Positions 57,846 to 64,000 of a stretch of DNA of 64,000 nucleotides are shown here, in pieces. A program made the position numbers and the translations under genes. The stretch is from contig DASZBX010000124.1 in NCBI GenBank assembly GCA_035943635.1, positions 49,062 through 113,061 of the forward strand. The letters are read 5' to 3'. Origin of the DNA: DASZBX01 sp035943635 (GTDB lineage Bacteria; Actinomycetota; Actinomycetes; Streptomycetales; Catenulisporaceae). Below the pieces are notes generated by a model that saw only the letters and a list, made by a program, of their open reading frames with translations, was not told the origin of the DNA and searched no databases. The first letter of the stretch is position 1; each line of letters opens with the position of its first letter.

Positions 57846-58465
57846 GGGGTGTGCGGGTCAAGCCGCGTCAGCTTCGGCGTGTGGCCGGGCCGCAGGCTTG
57901 CCAGGTCGTGGAAGCCGGCGGTGGCGGTGCCCAGCAGCAGGACGCCGGCGGCGAGTCCCGTGGTGGCGGCGAGAGCGGACCCGGACATGGTCGCCACGAG
58001 GATGAACGGCCCGATGGTCAGCGCCCAGCCGACCGGCCGGTACCGGGGGATGCGGACGAGGTGGTCGAGCCAGAGTAGGAGCGGTCCGATCGTGATGGCG
58101 ATGGAGGGCAGGACCCAGTCGCTGTGGCCTGCCTTGATGACGATGACGGGGAAGGCGAAGGAGGCGACCAGTTCGATGACGGTGGCCACGGTCACGGACC
58201 GCTCGGTGGCTTTGGCCGGTGCGCTGGTGGGCCGCCGGCCGGTCCCGGCGGTGACCCGGACGGCGTACACCAGGACGACGATGATCAGGACGAGGGCGGC
58301 GCCCGCCAAGGCGGTCCCGGTACCCCCGCCGATGGTCAGGGAGCCGCGGATCAGCCAGAAGGCCGCGAAGGCGAGCTGGATGTAGCCTCCGACCTTGCGG
58401 ACGCGCTGTGACCAGGCGGCGGCCGGCCCCTGCTCGCCGCCCGCGGGTGAGAGTGGCATGGTCAT
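57842..58465 (-). CDS. Hypothetical six-helix membrane protein of the ABC operon
   Basis: 207 residues from ATG 58465, overlapping the epimerase stop (ATGA). Hydrophobic stretches include VGGYIQLAFAAFWLIRGSLT, LAGAALVLIIVVLVYAVRV, TVATVIELVASFAFPVIVIK, SIAITIGPLLLWLDHLVRIP and PFILVATMSGSALAATTGLA. No motif of a known enzyme or transporter is seen. Tight coupling to the ATPase gene suggests it assists the transporter. Confidence 0.78.
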   Translation of the reverse strand: MTMPLSPAGGEQGPAAAWSQRVRKVGGYIQLAFAAFWLIRGSLTIGGGTGTALAGAALVLIIVVLVYAVRVTAGTGRRPTSAPAKATERSVTVATVIELVASFAFPVIVIKAGHSDWVLPSIAITIGPLLLWLDHLVRIPRYRPVGWALTIGPFILVATMSGSALAATTGLAAGVLLLGTATAGFHDLASLRPGHTPKLTRLDPHTP

Positions 58466-59409
58466 GGTGTTCCTGCCTGGGTTCGGTACCACGCGATCGT
58501 GTCGGTGATCGCTGTGGGGAGCGGGGTGGGTACGGTCGCGAAGACGGACCGGAACTTGGTGGTGTCGAGAAGGAAGGGTTCCTGGAACTCGTAGGCCATT
58601 TCGGCCAGGCCGCGCATCATCGGGCTGACCAGTCCCAGGGCGCGCAGGAGCGGCACGGGGAGGTTGCGGACGCCGACGCGGTGGCCGACCTCGGTGGCGA
58701 CGAGGTCCAGTAGTGCGCGGGTGGTCACGGTCTCGGGTCCGGGCAGATGCCAGACCTGGCCGGCGGCCCGCGCGTCGGTGCCGAGGGTGGCCAGCCCGGA
58801 CGCTATGTCGGGTATGTAGCTGTAGGTGTGCGGCAGGTCGGGGTCGCCGAGGAAGTCGGCGCGTTTGCCCGCTACGGCGTTGCCGAAGACCCGCCGGCCC
58901 AGGGTGGACTCGGTGGCGCCGGCGCCGAAGAAGTCCGAGGCTCGCCCGATGGCGATCCGCACCCGGCCGGCCCCGGCGGCGGCCAGTAGTTCCTCGGTCA
59001 TCGCCGCCCGGACCCGGCCCTTGGACGTTGTGGCCGCCAGGGGGAGATCTTCGGTCATCGGCTTGCCGCCGAGTGGACCGTAGGCGTAGACGTTCTCCAG
59101 GGTCACCAGCAGGGTGCCAGTGCGTTCGGCCGCTGCCAGCACGCCGCGCTGCAACGGCGGGAACAATTCCGGCCACCGGGTGTATGGGGCGTTGAGGCAC
59201 TGATAAACCGCGGACGCGCCCTTGGCCGCGTGAGCGGCCGCATCCGGGTCGGTGGCGTCCACGGCACGCCAGTCGACACCCTTGGCCAGGTCCGCCGGAC
59301 GGCGGCGCGACACGGCCCGGACGTCGAGACCCAGCCCGGCCAGTCGGCCTGCGAGCGCGAGGCCCACCTGCCCGGTGCCGAACACGACGTGCAGGCCGCC
59401 GTCAGGCAT
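58462..59409 (-). CDS. NAD(P)-dependent epimerase/dehydratase family protein
   Basis: 315 residues from ATG 59409. Atypical extended SDR: the nucleotide-binding motif is VVFGTGQVGLALAGRLAGLG, near VYQCLNAPYTRWPELFPPLQ and LVTLENVYAYGPLGG, where the usual YxxxK is replaced (only YAYGPLGGK remains). Related actinomycete proteins act on sugars, flavonoid-like or isoprenoid substrates. It is in an eight-base overlap with the upstream gene and ATGA-coupled to the membrane protein downstream. Confidence 0.85.
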   Translation of the reverse strand: MPDGGLHVVFGTGQVGLALAGRLAGLGLDVRAVSRRRPADLAKGVDWRAVDATDPDAAAHAAKGASAVYQCLNAPYTRWPELFPPLQRGVLAAAERTGTLLVTLENVYAYGPLGGKPMTEDLPLAATTSKGRVRAAMTEELLAAAGAGRVRIAIGRASDFFGAGATESTLGRRVFGNAVAGKRADFLGDPDLPHTYSYIPDIASGLATLGTDARAAGQVWHLPGPETVTTRALLDLVATEVGHRVGVRNLPVPLLRALGLVSPMMRGLAEMAYEFQEPFLLDTTKFRSVFATVPTPLPTAITDTIAWYRTQAGTP

Positions 59410-60025
59410 GGGGCGCCATCCGGGTGGGGGGCAGGTGTGTGTGCCGTTCCATCGGCTGGTCGGCCGGAGAGCGGGTTGCGTTGTTCGCGATCGTGGCCAG
59501 CGCGGCGCGCATGACGTACGCGGCGGCGGGCCGTACCAGCCACCAGTAGCGGGCGAACTTGCGCCGGGACGCCTCGTCGGTGGTGGCGGTGCGGCATTCG
59601 TAGGTCAGCAGGGTACGGCCCTCTCCATAGGGCAGGACCGTGAAGTTGCAGGCGATCTTTCCCCAGCCCGGTTCGTGGAAGCCGGCGAAGTCTGCCAGTG
59701 ACACGTCACGCCACCGGATCGAACTCTGCCAGAACGTGCCGACCGCGCCGAAGGCCACCTCGCTGCCCTCCCGTTCGCCCAGGGAGAGCCAGCCGGGCAG
59801 ACCGACGCCCTCGGCCAGCCGAAGCGGGACCGACCGGGCCCGGGCCCGGTGACGCATCCGGTCGGGCAGGCCGCGAATCCACATCGCGCCCTCAAGCAGG
59901 GGCGTGCTGACGGTCAGCAGATCCAGTTGCCTGGCCGCCTCCAACGTCGTCGGTGGATCGGCGTCGACCACCAGATGCTCGGTGACAACGACGTCGTAGG
60001 TGGGCAACTGCTCATCGATGATCAT
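59402..60025 (-). CDS. SRPBCC-like protein, first gene of the ABC operon
   Basis: 207 residues from ATG 60025; GTG 60028 and GTG 60040 are alternatives and the start is uncertain. The core resembles SRPBCC/polyketide-cyclase-like proteins (EHLVVDADPPTTLEAARQLD, AFGAVGTFWQSSIRWRDVSL, NFTVLPYGEGRTLLTYECRT). It has no signal peptide. With the second such protein at the other end of the operon it could bind a hydrophobic ligand that the ABC system moves. Confidence 0.72.
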   Translation of the reverse strand: MIIDEQLPTYDVVVTEHLVVDADPPTTLEAARQLDLLTVSTPLLEGAMWIRGLPDRMRHRARARSVPLRLAEGVGLPGWLSLGEREGSEVAFGAVGTFWQSSIRWRDVSLADFAGFHEPGWGKIACNFTVLPYGEGRTLLTYECRTATTDEASRRKFARYWWLVRPAAAYVMRAALATIANNATRSPADQPMERHTHLPPTRMAPHA

Positions 60026-60825
60026 CACTTCTGGGCTCACACTCCTCGTCTTCAGGACCATTCGATCGCACAACGACAGTGCTCACCAGGGCCGTTGGTC
60101 CCTGGGCACAACCACGATCAGACGAATCAACGAGGAGCCTTCGCCCCGGGCTGCAGGCGGCGGGATTCCTCAGGGAAGGGACGGCGAAATTCCCACCGGC
60201 TGAGTCCGTTCGAAGGCTCGCCAGCCTCCCTGGATGCCGTGTCTTCGACCCGCAGCTTGGGCGAGTCGGCAACGCGATTGGGCGGCCACATAGTCCCCTC
60301 GCTGCTGCTTTTCATCCTCTCGTCCGTCGTTCCCCAGCTTGAGAGCGCGGCAGAACTCAATGTATGGATGACTGGGACGATGGACGGCAGGATGGGGAAA
60401 CTCGCCGACGAACGACGGTCTTCGAACCCGCCGACGCCGGCCACTGACCCACGATCCACCAAGCCGGTTCGGCTGTTTCCCGCAACCCGTTCCGACAACG
60501 AACCAAATCTCAGCAAAGACTCCCACCACCCAGCAGCTACAAGCGGGACGTGTTTCTGCTGTTCAGGCAAATGTGTTGTTGTTCATCGAATACTCGGGGA
60601 TCCCGAATACGCCAACTACCGGGGCCAAATTCACGCCACTCTGCGCGGAGTGGATCGGCGGATGGGGGCGGTGTACTGCTCTGATGCGTGCCGGTGGCGG
60701 GGCGCGGACGGGCGCGCGGCCTGAGGATGGTGTACGTCGGCGCCTTGCGCTTGAGTACGGGGTCGTATAGGCGCTGGTGGCGGAACGCGAGCGCGTACCC
60801 GGTATCACCCACTGCCGGTGGAGAA
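60026..60825. other. Long region without a supported gene
   Basis: Eight hundred bases contain only short overlapping frames on both strands without ribosome sites or recognisable domains. Base composition is a little less GC-rich (60180-60600) than in the flanking genes. It presumably contains the promoter of the ABC operon and decayed sequence. Confidence 0.4.
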
Positions 60826-61002
60826 CCCGAGTTCGCGTCGCGCGGTCGGCGGGGCGATGTTCGAGACCGTGTTCTCGACGATGTCCATCAGCTGCGCCGG
60901 ACTCAATACCACCAGTGCCAACCAGCGATTCGGCACCCGCACGGCGGCCGTCGACGACGAAGAGTCACCGGTGGAAGGGGAGCCGTCGGTCGCGGAACTC
61001 AA
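60826..61002 (-). pseudogene. N-terminal relic of an MFS (EmrB/QacA-type) transporter gene
   Basis: The minus strand encodes VPNRWLALVVLSPAQLMDIV and ENTVSNIAPPTARRELGFS, the first transmembrane helix and following motif of drug-efflux MFS proteins (normally RWLALVVLCLAQLMVVLDxTIVNVALPxIxxDLGFS). Several substitutions disrupt it (Asp shifted, Leu to Pro), and nothing of the remaining 400 residues follows. Confidence 0.62.
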
Positions 61003-61052
61003 GGGTGCTGCTCCAAACTCGTAGTGCGAGTACGGCGGCGTTGCTCGGAGGA

Positions 61053-61955
61053 TCAGTCGAAGGTGAGGACGAGCTTGCCACGGATCGTGCCGGACTCTCC
61101 GAGCCGGTGCGCTTCCGCGACGTTCTCCAGGGGGAACGTCTGCCCTACCGGGATGCGGAACGTGCCCTCGTCGATCAGGTGCATCGCCAAGGCGATCGCG
61201 TACTCGGCTCGTCCGGAGCTGCCGCGACTGAAGCGGACCCCGTATTTCTGCGCGCCGGGGAAGTCCGCGATCGTGACCACGTTCTGCGCCCCGCCCGCGA
61301 GGTCGATCAGCTCAGGCAAGACACCGCTGCCGGCAACATCCAACGCCAAACCGACCCCGTCCGGGACGATCGCCCGCACCCGCTGGGCCATCCCTGCGCC
61401 GTAAGCCACAGGCTCCGCACCGAGGCTGCGCAGGTAGTCGTGGGTAGCGGGGCTTCCCGTGCCGATCACGCGCGCACCGCGGTGTACCGCGAACTGCACA
61501 GCTGCGCTACCGATGCTCCCGGACGCACCGTTGATCAGCAGCGTGCTGCCCTCGGCGACGCCCAACTGGTCCAGGGCGCGCGCGGCGGTCTCCACCGTCG
61601 ACGGCAGCGCGGCCGCACTGACGAAATCCAACGAGGCGGGGATCGGAGCCCACGTCGACAGGACGGCGAATTCGGCCTGCGCCGCCCCGCCACCCCCGAT
61701 ACCGACGACCTTGTCGCCGGCCCCCACACCGGTGACACCGTCACCGATCTCATCGACGACACCAGCGGCCTCATACCCCAACGTCTGCGGGAGTTCCTGA
61801 TCCATCTGCCCGGACCGCTTCTTCCAGTCACTCGCGTTCACGCCCGCCGCCCGCACTCGGATGCGCACTTCACCGGAACCCGGGTGAGGCTCGGGCAGGT
61901 CCACAATGTCAAGAACCTCCGGCCCGCCGAACCGGCTGAATTGTGCTGCTCTCAT
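61053..61955 (-). CDS. NADPH:quinone oxidoreductase-like MDR protein
   Basis: 300 residues from ATG 61955 with GAAGGAGA six bases upstream. Zinc-free medium-chain reductase: MRAAQFSRFGGPEVL start, GVNASDWKKRSGQ, LGYEAAGVVDEIGDGV, the nucleotide-binding INGASGSIGSAAVQFAVHRG and the tail VAEAHRLGESGTIRGKLVLT. Uses NADPH to reduce quinones or enones. It lies 56 bases downstream of the esterase gene on the same strand and is probably co-transcribed. Confidence 0.92.
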   Translation of the reverse strand: MRAAQFSRFGGPEVLDIVDLPEPHPGSGEVRIRVRAAGVNASDWKKRSGQMDQELPQTLGYEAAGVVDEIGDGVTGVGAGDKVVGIGGGGAAQAEFAVLSTWAPIPASLDFVSAAALPSTVETAARALDQLGVAEGSTLLINGASGSIGSAAVQFAVHRGARVIGTGSPATHDYLRSLGAEPVAYGAGMAQRVRAIVPDGVGLALDVAGSGVLPELIDLAGGAQNVVTIADFPGAQKYGVRFSRGSSGRAEYAIALAMHLIDEGTFRIPVGQTFPLENVAEAHRLGESGTIRGKLVLTFD

Positions 61956-62011
61956 CGTTTATCTCCTTCTCGGGACGGCCAGAGGACGCCTTGTGGTCTG
62001 GGAGGTGGGAG

Positions 62012-62977
62012 TCAGCGACCCAGGAGCCGGTCGACCCAGGCCGCCAAGGTTGCGACGGCAGTCTTGGACAGTGCCGCTGCGGGCATCATGCCGGTGAAGC
62101 CGTGGAACGCTCCGGGCCAGATGTGCAGTTCCGCGGCAACACCCGCAGCCCACAGTTTCGTGGCGTAGGCCACGGCTTCGTCGCGGAAAACTTCGGCGCT
62201 ACCGCAGTCGATGTAGGTTTCGGGTAGCCCGGCCACATCCGCGCAACGCGCGGGTGCGGCGGCACAGGAGACATCGCCGCCGCGGCGGCTGCCGAGATAG
62301 GCCTCCCAGGCGTGCTGGATGAAGCCGCGGTCGGCTACGCCGACGCCGTCGATCTGATGGGCCGAAACAGTGGAAACAGTGTCGTCGAGCATCGGCGAGA
62401 CGAGGATCTGCCCCCGAAGGGCCGGGCCGCGGCGGTCTCGGGCGAGGAGCGCGATGCCGGCGGCGAGGCCACCACCGGCGCTCTGCCCGGCAAGAAAGAT
62501 CACGGACGGGTCAATGCCGAGCTCGTCGGCGTGCTCAGCGGTCCAGAGCAGGCCGGCGTAGCAGTCCTCAACCGGCACGGGGTCCGGGTGTTCGGGAGCG
62601 AGCCGGTAATCGATGCTGATCAAAACGATGTCATGGTTGAGAAGCCAGTCGTCGTACCCGTCGAGGTTGCCCAGGTAGTGGCCGAACATCATGCCGCCCC
62701 CGTGCATCGTATAGAAGCAGGGCCGCGTTCCAGTTCGCCCGATGCGCCCGATGATGGCGAGCTGGATCGACGCCCCCTGATAGCCCGGCACAGTCACGAC
62801 GGAACGTTCCAGGCCGCGGGAGCGAAGCCGGTCATCGAGCTCGTCAAGTCCGACGTCGAGCCGGCGCATCCGGCTCAGCATGTCGGACGTCGGAATCATT
62901 CGTCCGCGGTCGCCTGCGGCGTCGAGAAACGCCTTCAACTCAGGGTCGAACGGGGGTCGTGGCATCGGATCGTTCAT
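62012..62977 (-). CDS. Alpha/beta hydrolase of the hormone-sensitive lipase family
   Basis: 321 residues from ATG 62977. Oxyanion motif MHGGGMMFGHY, nucleophile in LAGQSAGGGLAAG, and the His in WPGAFHGFTGM; IDYRLAPEHPDPVPVEDCYA is also typical of family IV esterases. No signal peptide, so a cytoplasmic carboxylesterase acting on short-chain esters is expected. First gene of a two-gene unit with the quinone oxidoreductase. Confidence 0.92.
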   Translation of the reverse strand: MNDPMPRPPFDPELKAFLDAAGDRGRMIPTSDMLSRMRRLDVGLDELDDRLRSRGLERSVVTVPGYQGASIQLAIIGRIGRTGTRPCFYTMHGGGMMFGHYLGNLDGYDDWLLNHDIVLISIDYRLAPEHPDPVPVEDCYAGLLWTAEHADELGIDPSVIFLAGQSAGGGLAAGIALLARDRRGPALRGQILVSPMLDDTVSTVSAHQIDGVGVADRGFIQHAWEAYLGSRRGGDVSCAAAPARCADVAGLPETYIDCGSAEVFRDEAVAYATKLWAAGVAAELHIWPGAFHGFTGMMPAAALSKTAVATLAAWVDRLLGR

Positions 62978-63229
62978 GGCGCGCCTCTTCTCAGACGAGA
63001 AGTGGCGATCCTCAGTGAACCGCGTGCAGTCGCGGCGCTGAAACGCCGCGTTTCTACTCCGATGCCAATAATGCTACCTCATCCCAATCGGATGCCCTGC
63101 CTCCGCTCCGCTAGCCACACGCGGTCGACGATCCCGCCCTTGCCCCATGACGTCGTCAGAGTCGGGTTGCGTTATGCCCTGCGAGGGGTCCAGCGGGCCA
63201 AAGCGGAGGCCAGCCTGAACACCGCACCG

Positions 63230-63400
63230 CCGTTTCTCGCCGAGCGGTCGAGCATGTTCGGCCAGAGTCCAGCAGTTGGTCCGCGGCAGTTCGCCGATCA
63301 GGGCACGGATCACCGCAGTGGCGTGCCTGCGCGGCTCCACCCGGGCGAACCTGCCGGCTATCCGGGAAACGAGCAGGGTCAAGCCCGGACGCGATCCAGG
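63230..63400 (-). pseudogene. N-terminal relic of an IS701-family transposase
   Basis: The minus strand encodes LTLLVSRIAGRFARVEPRRH, AVIRALIGELPRTNCWTLAE and EKRRCGVQ. The RIAGRFxRVEPRR...LLGxxERKNGWxLAE pattern is the start of IS701 transposases; a frame change follows at about 63230, after which ASALARWTP in another frame may continue the match. The catalytic domain is absent. Confidence 0.6.
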
Positions 63401-63418
63401 TCGCGGACCGGTATCAGT

Positions 63419-63713
63419 GCGCCATGAGGCGCCTGGTTGTATCCCCGGCTCAGCCGGGACGAACTGGAGGGAGGTTCGTGGGTCCGCTGGCTTACCCGGA
63501 TCCGAAAGGTGAGGGGGACCATAGCATGCCATTGATGCGGCGGTCGTGCTCAGGCATGGGAGGCGGGTGCGTCGTGGGACCCGTGCGATATGGCGAAGTT
63601 GCGCCGCGAGGCGCTCTGTTGTATTCCCGGCGCAGTCGGGAGGAACTCGGAGGAAGGTTCTTGAATCGGATGGCTTACCTCAGTCCGAAAGGGTGAGAGG
63701 GAAAAGAGCATGC
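63419..63713 (+). repeat. Two tandem copies of a hairpin-rich element of about 110 bases
   Basis: Copy 1 (63419-63528) and copy 2 (63601-63713) are 182-183 bases apart and share the same order of hairpins: GCGCC-NNGA-GGCGC (63419-63432; 63601-63614), CCCGGC-NCA-GYCGGG (63444-63458; 63626-63640, where one C-to-T change keeps a G-T pair), GAAC...GTTC (63461-63477; 63643-63660), then the conserved TGGCTTACC and TCCGAAAGG and a purine-rich GTGAGRGGG before AGCATGCC. The copies differ at many loop positions while pairs are kept, as in a structured RNA. Each ends near an ATG with a possible ribosome site, and copy 2 is followed by an open frame of 67 codons (63710-63913) that I cannot support as a gene. 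It resembles no riboswitch that I know. Copy 1 lies just upstream of the IS701 relic on the other strand, so transposon-end origin is an alternative. Confidence 0.55.
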
Positions 63714-64000
63714 CAGAAAACCGGCGACCGCGCCCAGACGTCCGGGACGGTGCGACGGGCGATTCGCGCAATACGGTGAAAGCTATACTGCCTGAATCCC
63801 AATCTCCAGGAGATGCAAATATCCATCCGCCGGAAAGACGTCCGAAACCGGCGCCGTGTCCAGGGCGAAGGCAAAGTCAGTTGATCTTATGTTGGTCCCT
63901 GGGCCTGGTATGACGGCGTGATGCAGGGCCTGTAGGTGCGGCCTCCCGGTGGGATGATGTGAGTTCCTACACTTATATCGTCCGCTCGAAAGGCCGCTTG
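63714..64000. other. Right end of the window without a supported gene
   Basis: Apart from the 67-codon frame after the second hairpin element, nothing recognisable is present. Base composition is lower in GC (63760-63830) than in most of the window. Confidence 0.3.

Noticed and set aside
63710..63913. 67-codon open frame after the second hairpin element
   Set aside because: It has a possible ribosome site but an unremarkable, Pro/Arg-rich product and no recognisable domain; kept only as a remark in the repeat entry.

Overview
The window is high-GC DNA with GTG/TTG starts, GGAGG-type ribosome binding sites, SARP, LAL and LuxR-type regulators, Tat and lipoprotein exporters and SapA-like proteins. 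It looks like a filamentous actinomycete (Actinomycetota; a Catenulisporales- or Streptomycetales-like genome is my inference). No rRNA, tRNA or CRISPR array was seen.

Layout. 1-3460: the end of a polyketide cluster (KR-ACP end of a modular PKS, a KAS III-like enzyme with Ser in place of the catalytic Cys, and an acyltransferase fused to an ACP). 3676-6230 and 26115-28313: two related loci carrying DedA membrane proteins, the undecaprenyl-diphosphatase UppP and a BlaI/M56 repressor-protease pair. Four copies of one palindrome (TCTACA-N4-TGTAGA) at their promoters point to a BlaI-controlled lipid-carrier recycling regulon. 6271-9131: an NmtR-like metal sensor divergent from a P1B-4 ATPase, followed by a frameshifted ferredoxin-like gene. 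9281-13006: SARP regulator, a MITE, an XRE membrane protein and three tandem SapA-like secreted proteins. 13007-25900: secreted proteins and regulators mixed with many broken genes and insertion-sequence relics, including an IS630-derived element enclosing an NmrA fragment. 28780-33051: a LAL regulator and a HlyD-type adaptor.

33188-42610 is the most coherent metabolic block. A UDP-sulfoquinovose synthase is divergent from cysD-cysN-cysH, followed by a processive family-2 glycosyltransferase, a lipoprotein and a Tat-exported pectate-lyase-like protein. Together these could activate sulfate, reduce it to sulfite, build UDP-sulfoquinovose and polymerise or export a glycan; no sulfite reductase is present in the block.

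42617-54687 holds a group II intron relic, an M28 peptidase, shuffled universal-stress/CBS fragments, a frameshifted alcohol dehydrogenase, a large Ig-like secreted protein, an RHS fragment and rearranged GAF/ANTAR genes. 55510-60025 (minus strand) is a tightly overlapping ABC-transporter operon with an epimerase and two SRPBCC-like proteins. The end carries a quinone oxidoreductase/esterase pair, an IS701 relic and two tandem copies of a hairpin-rich element that may be a structured RNA. Several single-base frameshifts lie in G/C runs, so some apparent pseudogenes may be sequencing errors.
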